This document shows positions 42,373 to 50,446 of a stretch of 64,000 bases of DNA, in pieces. The notes under the pieces were generated by a model. It did not search any database and was not told the origin of the DNA. It saw only the letters and a list, made by a program, of their open reading frames with translations. Origin of the DNA: an uncultured Lachnospiraceae bacterium (GTDB lineage: Bacteria; Bacillota; Clostridia; Lachnospirales; Lachnospiraceae); NCBI GenBank assembly GCA_910579275.1, contig CAJTTO010000009.1, positions 1-64,000 on the forward strand. Direction: 5' to 3'. The number at the start of each line of letters is the position of its first letter. Position 1 is the first letter of the stretch. The translations under genes and the position numbers were made by a program.

Positions 42373-43068
42373 ATGAAGAAAAAAAGGGAATTATATGAGC
42401 GGATGCCTTTGCTTATATTCGGCAGTATCTTTCTGCTGATCTTCTTGTTAAGCGTTCTAAAAAAATTCGTGCAAGGTGAGGAATGGCTGGTGTATGCGGA
42501 TTCGCTGGAGCTGGTAGTGGCCGACGTCAACGGGCAGGAGCTTACGCTTCGGGATCTGGCGTTTTATATCGCTTATGATGAAATGTTTGTGGAGGAGCAG
42601 GCACAGATTTATGATGCGGAAGATACGTCAAGGTATTGGAATTTAAAGACAAACAATGTTTATGTGCGGCAGCTTTCCAAACAAAGTGTCATGGAAAAGG
42701 CAGTTCATGATGAAATTTTTTATCAGTTGGCGATGGCTGAAAAACTGGAGCTGACACAGGAGGAGGAAGTACAATTGTCAAATGTCCAGGATGCATTCTG
42801 GGATAATGTGATGGACAATGACAAACTCGAAAGGCTCGGTGTCACAGAAAAAGACTTAAACGATACCCTCAGAAAAATAGGATTTGCTCAAAAATATCAG
42901 GGAATCTACGCGGCAGTCCATCAGCTTGATATGGAAGATTTGGAGATTGAAGGGGAGGCTTATAAGATGATGCTGGACGATTATTCGTACCAGATAAAGG
43001 AATGGGTCTGGAACAAGGTCAATTACGGTGACATTACACTGGTACATAAAAAGGGAATTTACAATTAA
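42373..43068 (+). CDS. Membrane-anchored SurA/PrsA-N-like protein, no PPIase domain
   Basis: A 231-residue protein with one N-terminal membrane segment (about residues 11-30, LLIFGSIFLLIFLLSVL) and an extracellular part. VVADVNGQELTLRDLAFYIAYDE resembles the first helix region of SurA/PrsA chaperones (VNGxxIT type). The helical MEKAVHDEIFYQLAMAEKLELTQEEE segment matches their substrate-binding fold. The parvulin isomerase domain that normally follows is missing. It may be a chaperone for exported proteins, though this is uncertain. It is a single gene between two convergent units. Confidence 0.55.
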   Translation: MKKKRELYERMPLLIFGSIFLLIFLLSVLKKFVQGEEWLVYADSLELVVADVNGQELTLRDLAFYIAYDEMFVEEQAQIYDAEDTSRYWNLKTNNVYVRQLSKQSVMEKAVHDEIFYQLAMAEKLELTQEEEVQLSNVQDAFWDNVMDNDKLERLGVTEKDLNDTLRKIGFAQKYQGIYAAVHQLDMEDLEIEGEAYKMMLDDYSYQIKEWVWNKVNYGDITLVHKKGIYN

Positions 43069-43103
43069 ATGAAACAGAGCAGTGTACAACTACTCTGTTT
43101 CCG
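43069..43103. terminator. Bidirectional terminator
   Basis: GAAACAGAG (43071-43079) pairs with CTCTGTTTC (43093-43101). It serves the SurA-like gene and the convergent ABC-F gene. Confidence 0.65.
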
Positions 43104-45000
43104 ATAATGTTTCCCATTTTGTGTAAAGCTCTTCGAGTTCTGTCTCGATACGTTCCTTTTCACTGGCAATTTCCTGAAGTCTCACGGAATTTGTCGCAAT
43201 TTCGGGTTTTGCCATTTCTTCATCAAGGGCGGCGTTTCTGTGTTCTAGTGTTTCAATCCGCTCCTCACATTTTTTCAGGTCGTTTTCCCTTTTGCGGAGG
43301 ATGGCCTGAGTTTCTTTCTGCTGTTTCCAGTCAAGCTTCTGCGCAGAAGGCTCGTCTGCCGGAACAGAAGCAGCTTTGTCCGAAACTGGCGCAAGGACTT
43401 CTTTTTTCTCGAGATAATAATCATAATTTCCTATGTAATTGATAAACTCCTGATGTGTAAGCTCGAGAATGCGGCTTGCAGTCTTATTGATAAAATAACG
43501 GTCATGGGACACATAAAGGACAGTGCCCTCATATGCGTTCAGCGCTGTTTCCAGTATTTCTTTTGACGTAATATCAAGGTGGTTTGTCGGCTCGTCCAGA
43601 ATCAGGAAATTTGCTTCTGAAAGCATGAGCTTTGCAAGGGACACACGACCGCGTTCCCCGCCGCTCAGGGCGCTGATTTTCTTGAATACATCCTCTCCCG
43701 TGAACAAAAAGGCAGCAAGTGTGTTGCGAATCTCGGTATTGGTCAGATAGGGGTACGCGTCACTGATTTCCTCAAAAAGCGTTTTCTCCATATGAAGGAC
43801 ATGGTGCTCCTGATCATAATACCCGATTTCCACGTTTGCACCGAGCCGTATCGAACCGCTGTCAGGCGGAACCAGCTCGTTGATAATCTTTAAAAGCGTT
43901 GTCTTACCCGTACCGTTATCCCCGATGACTGCAACATGTTCGCCGCGCTTTATCTCAAAGGAAACGTTTTCAAAGAGCATGTGGCTGTCAAATTTTTTGG
44001 AAAGACCCTCTATCTGCATCACATCATTTCCGCTTGTCCTGTGCGGGGTCAGTTTTAGTTTCATGTCGGCCTTTACCTCAGCCGGCTTTTCGAGGCGCTC
44101 AATTTTATCCAGCATTTTTTCGCGGCTTTCCGCGCGTTTAATTGATTTTTCACGGTTAAACTGTTTGAGCTTGTCAATGACTTCCTCCTGATGCTTTATC
44201 TCGCGCTGCTGGTTCAGATAAGCATGCATCTGCTCGGTGCGGAGGTGCTCCTTCTGGACGGCGTAGTCGGAGTAGTTGCCGTGAAAGGAAGAAACGACGC
44301 CGTTGTCAATCTCGATGATTTTCGTGGCAATCTTGTCCAGAAAATAGCGGTCGTGTGAGACAATGATTACTGCGCCTTTGTAGTTTAAAAGGTATGTTTC
44401 GAGCCATGCGATGGAGTTGAGATCCAGATGGTTTGTCGGCTCGTCAAGCATGATAAGGTCAGGCTTCTGGAGCAGCAGCTTTCCCAGTGCCACTCGCGTC
44501 TTCTGACCTCCGGAGAGCGTTGCCACTTTCTTGTCAAACTCATCCTCGCCAAAGCCGAGTCCTTTTAGTATTCCTGTGATTTCGCTTTTGCAGGCATAAC
44601 CGTTCATATCCTCAAAGCGGTGTGTCAGGTTCGCATATTTTTTTAATAAAAGATCAAGCTCCGCACCTTCCGTTTTCTTCATTTCAAGTTCGGTCTGGCG
44701 TATGGACGATTCCAAGTCAAGAACTTCCTGCTTGACAGTCAGCAGCTCGTCGAAGATTGTGTTTTCGCTGTCCACAGCCTGATGCTGGGCAAGGTAGCCG
44801 AAACTTTTGTCCTTTGCAAATGTCACAAGTCCGCTGTCTGCCGGAAGATTTCCTGTTATAATTTTGAGCAGGGTGGATTTTCCTGCGCCGTTGATGCCGA
44901 CAATGGCTGCTTTTTCATAATCTTCGATATGAAAGGATGCGTTTTTTATAACGTGGTTGTCCACAAATGTTTTTTCTATATTATTGCATGATAAAATCAT
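43090..45000 (-). CDS. ABC-F family ATPase (YdiF-like)
   Basis: A 636-residue soluble protein with two ABC domains in one chain and no membrane segment. Walker A: GINGAGKS near 35 and GDNGTGKT near 360. Signatures: LSGGQKTRVALGKLL and LSGGERGRVSLAKLM. Walker B: LIMLDEPTNHLD and FLILDEPTNHLD. The interdomain linker (about 235-320) is basic and helical, and the C-terminal ~90 residues form a coiled coil (KRENDLKKCEERIETLEHR). ABC-F proteins act on the ribosome, either to ease stalled translation or to give resistance. This one resembles the YdiF housekeeping type more than known resistance factors. An AGGAGG site supports the start. Confidence 0.9.
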   Translation of the reverse strand: MILSCNNIEKTFVDNHVIKNASFHIEDYEKAAIVGINGAGKSTLLKIITGNLPADSGLVTFAKDKSFGYLAQHQAVDSENTIFDELLTVKQEVLDLESSIRQTELEMKKTEGAELDLLLKKYANLTHRFEDMNGYACKSEITGILKGLGFGEDEFDKKVATLSGGQKTRVALGKLLLQKPDLIMLDEPTNHLDLNSIAWLETYLLNYKGAVIIVSHDRYFLDKIATKIIEIDNGVVSSFHGNYSDYAVQKEHLRTEQMHAYLNQQREIKHQEEVIDKLKQFNREKSIKRAESREKMLDKIERLEKPAEVKADMKLKLTPHRTSGNDVMQIEGLSKKFDSHMLFENVSFEIKRGEHVAVIGDNGTGKTTLLKIINELVPPDSGSIRLGANVEIGYYDQEHHVLHMEKTLFEEISDAYPYLTNTEIRNTLAAFLFTGEDVFKKISALSGGERGRVSLAKLMLSEANFLILDEPTNHLDITSKEILETALNAYEGTVLYVSHDRYFINKTASRILELTHQEFINYIGNYDYYLEKKEVLAPVSDKAASVPADEPSAQKLDWKQQKETQAILRKRENDLKKCEERIETLEHRNAALDEEMAKPEIATNSVRLQEIASEKERIETELEELYTKWETLSETE

Positions 45001-45029
45001 GGGAACCTCCTAAATACATAATCTCTCTT

Positions 45030-45058
45030 ATTATAAGGAATTTGTGAGATAAAAGCAA
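45030..45058 (-). promoter_or_regulatory. Sigma-A promoter for the ABC-F gene
   Basis: On the minus strand, TTGCTT (45058-45053), a 17-base spacer and TATAAT (45035-45030). Confidence 0.65.
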
Positions 45059-45068
45059 TTGGATAATT

Positions 45069-45131
45069 GTTACAATTCACATCCACGTCAGTTTTTATCG
45101 GCATACAAGCTATTGAGGTGTGAATAATAAC
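45069..45131. repeat. Structured intergenic repeat (copy C)
   Basis: GTTACAATTCAC (45069-45080) can pair with GTGAATAATAAC (45120-45131) with two mismatches. Both flanks match those of the element before leuS (TTACAATTCACA and GTGAATAATAA) although the centre differs. The following bases up to 45200 hold a further hairpin, AAAATGC/GCATTTT. They contain no gene. Confidence 0.5.
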
Positions 45132-45219
45132 AGATTTTGCACACAAAATGCCAAAAGGCAAGCATTTTGGCGCATGATTTCCGCTACTTTGGTGGATATC
45201 TGAACAGTAATGGATAATT

Positions 45220-45356
45220 GTAACAGTTCAGCTCAGGACTTTGCATTTACTGCAAAGTCCGTGAAATAGCGTAGTGGCAGAGACGCATCAAGCCACCACG
45301 AAGTGGTTTTGCATGGCTTGATGCCTGTAACAGGAAGCCGAAGGCTGAACTGTTAC
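45220..45356. repeat. Structured intergenic repeat (copy B)
   Basis: An outer stem of 13 perfect pairs joins GTAACAGTTCAGC (45220-45232) and GCTGAACTGTTAC (45344-45356). Inside are GGACTTTGCA/TGCAAAGTCC (45236-45260), followed by GTGAAA, and GCATCAAGCC/GGCTTGATGC (45285-45324), which encloses ACCAC-GAA-GTGGT. The order matches copy A before leuS but with different, still complementary, bases. Confidence 0.65.
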
Positions 45357-45384
45357 GGATAATTGACAAATATTCCAAAAAGAA

Positions 45385-45402
45385 TTGACAATCATTTAAC
45401 AA
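45385..45402 (+). promoter_or_regulatory. Candidate Rex operator overlapping the rex -35 box
   Basis: TTGACAATCATTTAACAA matches the clostridial Rex consensus TTGTTAA-N4-TTAACAA at 12 of 14 fixed positions, with the right half-site perfect. It covers the -35 box of rex, so Rex probably represses its own gene when NADH is low. Confidence 0.65.
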
Positions 45403-45413
45403 TATTGTATACT
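45385..45413 (+). promoter_or_regulatory. Sigma-A promoter for rex
   Basis: TTGACA (45385-45390), a 17-base spacer and TATACT (45408-45413), about 170 bases before the rex start. The leader 45414-45581 contains no recognised gene. Confidence 0.8.
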
Positions 45414-45581
45414 TGTGCTATATTCGTTGCTGATTTTTTGGCATATTGTATAACGATTCAGCTGTACAGCCTTGTTTTCTGGTTGTTAGGATGTATGGCG
45501 GAGTTTGTTGTAAATCATATTTTTCCGGTGGTTTATGTCATTCCGGAAGGAAAGCAATCATATATTAGGAGGTAGATAATC

Positions 45582-46208
45582 GTGGATGATAAGAATATAT
45601 CACAGGCGGTTGTCGCGCGGCTTCCCAGATATTACAGATACTTGGGAGATCTGAGGGACAGTGGTATCGAGAGGATATCATCGCAGGACCTGAGTAAACT
45701 GATGAATGTCACTGCGTCACAGATTCGGCAGGACTTTAATAATTTTGGTGGTTTTGGGCAGCAGGGTTACGGCTATAATGTGGAATATTTATATAATGAA
45801 ATTGCAAAGATACTTGGACTGAATGAGAAACACAACCTGATTATCATTGGTGCGGGGAATCTTGGTCAGGCGCTTGCAAATTACATGAATTTTGAGCGCA
45901 GGGGATTTATCGTAAAAGGCATTTTTGACAAAAATCCGGATTTGTATGGGAAGGAACTTCGGGGCATTGTTGTTCAGCCGGTGGATAAAATAGAGGATTT
46001 TGTGCGGGAAAATGAGATTGATATCGCAGTGCTCACCATACCAAAGGACGGCGCGGTAAAAACTGCGGAGAAGCTTGTCAAGTGTAATATTAAGGCTATT
46101 TGGAACTTTGCGCATGTGGATTTGAAAGTGCCGGAAAGCATCGTGGTTGAAAACGTGCATCTTTCCGACAGTCTTATGAAATTGTCATATGGCATAGCAA
46201 ACCAGTGA
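45582..46208 (+). CDS. rex: Redox-sensing transcriptional repressor Rex
   Basis: A 208-residue Rex protein. The N-terminal winged helix (about 1-78) has SSQDLSKLMNVTASQIRQDF. The C-terminal Rossmann domain has GAGNLG (90-95), the NAD(H) site, followed by FERRGFIVKGIFDKNP and a C-terminal swapped helix. Rex binds operators when NAD+ is high and releases them on NADH, tuning fermentation and energy genes. GTG start 45582 with AGGAGG 9 bases upstream. The next gene is an uncharacterised coiled-coil gene, and nnr (NAD(P)HX repair) follows, so two NAD-linked functions are close. Confidence 0.96.
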   Translation: MDDKNISQAVVARLPRYYRYLGDLRDSGIERISSQDLSKLMNVTASQIRQDFNNFGGFGQQGYGYNVEYLYNEIAKILGLNEKHNLIIIGAGNLGQALANYMNFERRGFIVKGIFDKNPDLYGKELRGIVVQPVDKIEDFVRENEIDIAVLTIPKDGAVKTAEKLVKCNIKAIWNFAHVDLKVPESIVVENVHLSDSLMKLSYGIANQ

Positions 46209-46283
46209 TTATATTTTAGGAGCTGTATCGGTTCGTATCCTGCAGATCCTTATGGTACGCAATTAGGAAAAGAGGGTGAGAGT

Positions 46284-46940
46284 ATGGGACAGGAGGATGA
46301 GGTCTTTCGCGAAGCGCTGGTAGGCAAGAAGATACCCATTCTGACACTTGACAATCAATGGCATAAGCTGTTTACACAGACTGGGGATAATGATGAAATT
46401 CATGATCTTGAGGGAAGGCTCAATGATATCCTGAAGCGGCAGGGAAAGCTGAATACGGAACTGAAGAGCCTGTCGTCGTTCAAGAAGAAACTCATGCAGG
46501 AGATCGTGGACATTATGGAGCTTCCTGACAGTTCGGCAAAAGAAAAAAAGATGTCGGAAAATAAGCGTATGATAGAGGAATCGAACCAGAAAATGGACGA
46601 TTATAATGACGAGCTTATGGATATCCCGAAACAGATTGACGAGGCAAACTTTGAACTGATGATGGCTACAATGCGTGTCTGCTATGCAAAGATACGGCAG
46701 AATGTCCAAGAGATTGATGAGATTAATAAATGGGTGTCCGATTTTAAGGTGCAGCTCAAGAGAAAAATCCTCTCAAAGCAGCAGAAAGAAATATGGAATG
46801 ACGAAATGTATTCCTACATGCACTCCATATTCGGACCGGATGTCATAGATATGTTTGATATGAAGTATAATCCGCAGAACGTACTAAACAAAGAAAAAGA
46901 TCTGGTAGACCAGAAAGAAAAGAATCCCGGGCAGGAGTAG
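46284..46940 (+). CDS. Conserved coiled-coil hypothetical protein
   Basis: A 218-residue charged, soluble and mostly helical protein without signal or membrane segment. It begins with a short conserved-looking block, REALVGKKIPILTLDNQWHKLF. Long coiled-coil stretches follow (about 38-165; LEGRLNDILKRQGKLNTELK, EESNQKMDDYNDEL) and it ends near KYNPQNVL. It stands between rex and nnr, with a terminator at its end. No known domain was recognised. Its tail overlaps the terminator stem. Confidence 0.7.
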   Translation: MGQEDEVFREALVGKKIPILTLDNQWHKLFTQTGDNDEIHDLEGRLNDILKRQGKLNTELKSLSSFKKKLMQEIVDIMELPDSSAKEKKMSENKRMIEESNQKMDDYNDELMDIPKQIDEANFELMMATMRVCYAKIRQNVQEIDEINKWVSDFKVQLKRKILSKQQKEIWNDEMYSYMHSIFGPDVIDMFDMKYNPQNVLNKEKDLVDQKEKNPGQE

Positions 46941-46957
46941 CTGTCTGGGATTTTTTA
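46924..46957 (+). terminator. Rho-independent terminator of the rex unit
   Basis: TCCCGGGCAG pairs with CTGTCTGGGA, with two wobble pairs, and six T follow. The stop codon of the coiled-coil gene sits in the loop. Confidence 0.8.
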
Positions 46958-46969
46958 AAAGATTCTTCC

Positions 46970-46997
46970 TTGTTTTCGCAAAATTATATGGTATACT
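46970..46997 (+). promoter_or_regulatory. Sigma-A promoter for nnr
   Basis: TTGTTT (46970-46975), a 16-base spacer and TATACT (46992-46997), 34 bases before the start codon. Confidence 0.55.
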
Positions 46998-47031
46998 AAA
47001 AATAATAAATCAAGGAAGGTTGGGAAGGGCT

Positions 47032-48558
47032 ATGGAATATGTGCTGACATCTGCTGAAATGAAAGACGCGGACAAAGCTGCAATCAATGATTATGGTATA
47101 GAATCGCTTGTTTTGATGGAGCGCGCCGCCCTGCAGACAGTGCGCGTGATTGTGGACAGATTTGGTTCGGATATTTACGTGGGGGTAATGGCGGGAAGCG
47201 GCAATAATGGCGGAGACGGTATTGCCATAGCGCGTATTTTTCAGGAGCATGGAATCCGTGCGGAGATTAATCTGATCGGCGATGTGTCAAAGCTCACGCC
47301 GGAGACAAAGTCCCAGCTCGACACAGCGAGAAAATTGAATATTCCGATTCACTATGGCATGGAGCATACCTTGTATGATGTGATTGTTGACGCACTGTTT
47401 GGCATTGGCATCGCGCGTGATATTGAGGGAAAATACAGAAAGGCAATTGAGGCTGTGAACGCATCCAAAGCCAAAATTGTGGCAGTGGATATTCCTTCCG
47501 GAGTCAACGCGGACAATGGAAGTATTATGGGATGTGCGGTGAAAGCTGACATCACTGTCACATTTGCCTACAGAAAGCTCGGAATCATGCTGTATCCGGG
47601 AGCTTCCTGCGCAGGTGAGGTGATTTGTGTTCCGATTGGGATTCCGGGGGCTGTGACAGAGCACAAGCGGAAAGGTGTTGTAACGTTTACGGATGCAAAA
47701 AAAGATTTGCAGCTTCCTGTGAGGAGCCCGTCGGGAAATAAGGGAACCTATGGGAAAGTGCTGCTTGTTGCGGGAAGCAGGAGCATGGGCGGGGCATGTC
47801 TGTTGTCCGCGCTGAGTGCGTACAGGACAGGCGCCGGCATGGTGCGGATTTTTACGGCGCTGGACAACCGCGAGGGGCTGCTGAAAAAGCTTCCGGAGGC
47901 GATTGTGGACACTTACGTGGATGACGGGAATTCGGACATTACACCGGACGAAGTAAACGCGCTGGCTATGGGAATAGAATGGGCAGATGTGGTTGCAGTC
48001 GGTCCGGGCATCTCGATGTCCGACAAGGCAAAAACCATACTGGACATATCGCTGAAGAATTGCGTGAAGCCCATGGTGGTTGACGCGGATGCGTTAAATA
48101 TTCTGGCACAAAATCCGAAGCTGTTAAAAACATTTGAATATGGGCGCAGGAAAAATGACAGTGATGTCATTTTTACGCCGCATCTCGGAGAATTTTCAAG
48201 AATTATGAAATATCCGGTAGCGGAAATCAAAAGAAACATTATCGCCTGCTGTAAGCTATTTACAAAAAGCCATGATGTGTCGCTTGTGTGTAAGGATGCA
48301 AGGACTGTGGTTGCAAAGAGAGGGAAACTCACCTACCTTAATTCAAGCGGGAATGACGGAATGGCAACGGCAGGCTCCGGGGATGTGCTTACGGGGATTA
48401 TTGCCGGGCTGCTGGCGCAGGGACTTAGCGGATTCGAGGCAGCTGTCATGGGAACCTACATACATGGGCTTGCCGGCGATATGGCAAGGAATAAAACATC
48501 GGCATATTATATAATGGCACAGGACATTATTAAGTCATTGAAAGATATTATAAATTAG
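47032..48558 (+). CDS. nnr: Bifunctional NAD(P)HX epimerase/dehydratase
   Basis: A 508-residue fusion of YjeF_N (epimerase) and YjeF_C/CARKD (dehydratase) domains, the usual bacterial size. It repairs hydrated NADH and NADPH. Domain 1 (about 1-215): MAGSGNNGGDG near 52-62, the VDIPSGVN motif and the ALFGIGIARDI segment. Domain 2 (about 225-505): GNKGTYGKVLLVAGS, AVGPGISMSD, VDADALN, TPHLGEFSRI, NSSGNDGMATAGSGDVLTGIIAGLLAQG (the catalytic Asp in GSGDVLTG). All key residues are visible. ATG 47032 is chosen by its GGAAGG. It is followed by a hairpin repeat and alr. Confidence 0.95.
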   Translation: MEYVLTSAEMKDADKAAINDYGIESLVLMERAALQTVRVIVDRFGSDIYVGVMAGSGNNGGDGIAIARIFQEHGIRAEINLIGDVSKLTPETKSQLDTARKLNIPIHYGMEHTLYDVIVDALFGIGIARDIEGKYRKAIEAVNASKAKIVAVDIPSGVNADNGSIMGCAVKADITVTFAYRKLGIMLYPGASCAGEVICVPIGIPGAVTEHKRKGVVTFTDAKKDLQLPVRSPSGNKGTYGKVLLVAGSRSMGGACLLSALSAYRTGAGMVRIFTALDNREGLLKKLPEAIVDTYVDDGNSDITPDEVNALAMGIEWADVVAVGPGISMSDKAKTILDISLKNCVKPMVVDADALNILAQNPKLLKTFEYGRRKNDSDVIFTPHLGEFSRIMKYPVAEIKRNIIACCKLFTKSHDVSLVCKDARTVVAKRGKLTYLNSSGNDGMATAGSGDVLTGIIAGLLAQGLSGFEAAVMGTYIHGLAGDMARNKTSAYYIMAQDIIKSLKDIIN

Positions 48559-48569
48559 TCTATTTGAGC

Positions 48570-48667
48570 CGCCCAAAGCGGGCAGATGGGAGTTAGTGTG
48601 AAATCAGAGATTTCACCATCTTGATTTGTACGCCTGCTAAAGCAGGCAGATGGGAGTTAGTGTGAAA
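48570..48667. repeat. Tandem hairpin repeat between nnr and alr
   Basis: Two units end in the identical 20-mer AGATGGGAGTTAGTGTGAAA (48584-48603 and 48648-48667). Each is preceded by a short hairpin with different arms: GCCC-AAAGC-GGGC and GCCTGC-TAAA-GCAGGC. Between them GTGAAAT/ATTTCAC forms another stem. The arms differ but stay complementary. Confidence 0.65.
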
Positions 48668-48705
48668 ATTGTTCTAAGGCAGCAAAAGACAGCATGGAGG
48701 ATATT

Positions 48706-49866
48706 ATGAGACAGTATGACAGAGCGTGGGCGGAGATAGATCTTGATGCGGTGCAGTATAACATTGATCGTATCAGGGAAAAAATTCACGCGGACACAAA
48801 AATCATTGTAGTGATAAAGACGGACGGATATGGGCATGGTGCAGTGCAGATTGCACGAATGCTGGAACGTGAGGACAGTGTATGGGGGTATGCGGTTGCC
48901 ACAGCGGAGGAAGCATTTTCGCTTAGACAGAATCATATTTGTAAGCCGATAATGATATTAGGATACACATTTCCGGATAATTATGAACAGCTTATTTCGG
49001 AGGAAGTACGCGCTACGGTATTTACATACGAAAGCGCAAAGGAATTGTCTGAGGCAGCTCTCAGGGTTGGGAAAAAGTGTAGGATACACATTAAAATTGA
49101 CACAGGGATGACGAGAATCGGTCTGCATCCTGACGACGAAGGACTGGCGCTTATCAGAAAGATCCTTGCACTTCCGGAGCTGGAGACAGAAGGGATTTTT
49201 ACCCATTTTGCGACAGCGGACGAGGCGGACAGGACAAAGGCATACCAGCAGATGAAGGTTTTCCGGAATTATACGGAGAGGATTTCCAAGGAGTTAAAAT
49301 TTGAGATTCCCATGAAACACTGTTCAAACAGCGCGGCGATTGTTGAGATGCCTGAGGCAAATATGGACGCTGTGCGTGCAGGCATTATTTTATATGGCTT
49401 ATGGCCGTCACAGGAAGTTAAGGCGGACAATAAGATACAGCTTAGGCCGGCGCTCTCGCTCAAATCAAGAATCGTATATGTAAAGACAGTTCCGAAAGGT
49501 CAGGAGATTAGTTATGGAGGAACTTACACCACGACAAAGGATACCAGAGTTGCGACAATCTGCATCGGTTATGGGGACGGATATCCCAGAAGCCTCTCCA
49601 ATGTCGGGCATGTGCTGTTGAAGGGGCAGCGCGCGCCGATTCTGGGGCGTGTGTGCATGGATCAGTTTATGATAGATGTGACCAATATTAACACGGATAT
49701 CTGTGTGGGCGACAAAGTGACCCTGATAGGAGCAGACGGGGGTGAATGTATCACCATGGAGGAGCTTGGGGAGATATCCGGCCGGTTCAACTACGAGCTT
49801 GCCTGTGATATCGGGAAGAGGATTCCTAGGATTTACAAATCGGACGATACATTGTTATATGAATAA
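48706..49866 (+). CDS. alr: Alanine racemase
   Basis: A 386-residue PLP enzyme converting L-alanine to D-alanine for peptidoglycan. ATG 48706 is supported by GGAGG 5 bases upstream. The PLP lysine is Lys38 in VVIKTDGYGHG and the second catalytic base is Tyr270 in ISYGGTYTT. Other motifs: HIKIDTGMTRIGL, RAGIILYG and GRVCMDQFM. It is complete, with the fold order N-terminal TIM barrel then C-terminal beta domain. mazF follows 105 bases downstream, as in the alr-ndoA order of Bacilli. Its leader consists of the hairpin repeat. Confidence 0.97.
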   Translation: MRQYDRAWAEIDLDAVQYNIDRIREKIHADTKIIVVIKTDGYGHGAVQIARMLEREDSVWGYAVATAEEAFSLRQNHICKPIMILGYTFPDNYEQLISEEVRATVFTYESAKELSEAALRVGKKCRIHIKIDTGMTRIGLHPDDEGLALIRKILALPELETEGIFTHFATADEADRTKAYQQMKVFRNYTERISKELKFEIPMKHCSNSAAIVEMPEANMDAVRAGIILYGLWPSQEVKADNKIQLRPALSLKSRIVYVKTVPKGQEISYGGTYTTTKDTRVATICIGYGDGYPRSLSNVGHVLLKGQRAPILGRVCMDQFMIDVTNINTDICVGDKVTLIGADGGECITMEELGEISGRFNYELACDIGKRIPRIYKSDDTLLYE

Positions 49867-49971
49867 AGAATAAATTTTATTTTTAATCATGCGGCTGCTG
49901 TATAAAAATTTCTCTGATGGCAAAAATAGTATCATACAACATAAAGATTTGCGAAACAGGGGTGTATGATT

Positions 49972-50313
49972 ATGAAAAGAGGAGATATTTATTATGCAGA
50001 TTTAAGACCGGTAGTGGGATCCGAGCAGGGTGGCGTCAGACCGGTGCTGATTATACAAAATGATGTGGGAAACAAGCACAGCCCGACGGTAATCTGTGCA
50101 GCAATCACTTCCAAGCTGAACAAGGCGAACCTGCCGACACATATTGAGCTGAACGCAGGGAACTACGACATGGTAAAGGATTCGGTAATACTGCTTGAGC
50201 AGTTGAGGACAATTGATAAAAAGCGTCTGAAGGATAAAGTGTGCCACCTTGACACACCGATTATGCAGAGGGTAAACAGAGCCTTGCAAATCAGCCTCGA
50301 GCTTGATACATAA
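49972..50313 (+). CDS. mazF: MazF/NdoA-type endoribonuclease toxin
   Basis: A 113-residue MazF-family mRNA interferase. ATG 49972 has GGGG 9 bases away; the ATG at 49966 is too close to the site. RGDIYYADL, GSEQGGVRPVLIIQND and CAAITSKLNK are the family signatures, with Arg24 and the Thr of AITSK as expected active-site residues. It sits behind alr as in Bacillus (alr-ndoAI-ndoA). However, the 105 bases between contain no MazE/NdoAI antitoxin gene. The antitoxin may be elsewhere or missing. Confidence 0.93.
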   Translation: MKRGDIYYADLRPVVGSEQGGVRPVLIIQNDVGNKHSPTVICAAITSKLNKANLPTHIELNAGNYDMVKDSVILLEQLRTIDKKRLKDKVCHLDTPIMQRVNRALQISLELDT

Positions 50314-50330
50314 ATGTAAAGGCTTGGATA

Positions 50331-50359
50331 TTGACGTTTTGGTTCAGGAATGATATATT
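50331..50359 (+). promoter_or_regulatory. Sigma-A promoter for the CNNM/CorC gene
   Basis: TTGACG (50331-50336), a 17-base spacer and TATATT (50354-50359). Confidence 0.7.
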
Positions 50360-50399
50360 AGAAAGGTGTAGCCTGCAAGAGTGCGGATTACACCTTTCT
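50360..50399 (+). other. Stem-loop at the expected transcript start
   Basis: AGAAAGGTGTA (50360-50370) pairs with TACACCTTTCT (50389-50399) with an 18-base loop and no T-run after. It may end the mazF transcript weakly or form a 5' hairpin in the CNNM leader. Confidence 0.45.
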
Positions 50400-50446
50400 T
50401 GCGTACCAAATATCAATGAATTCAAAAGAATAAAGGAGAAAAGGAA

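Noticed and set aside
45363..45575. 70-residue frame beginning TTG before rex
   Set aside because: It lies over the rex promoter and Rex operator, and its start codon has no ribosome site.
48570..48667. CRISPR array
   Set aside because: Only two units with different stems and no spacer-like pattern or cas genes.
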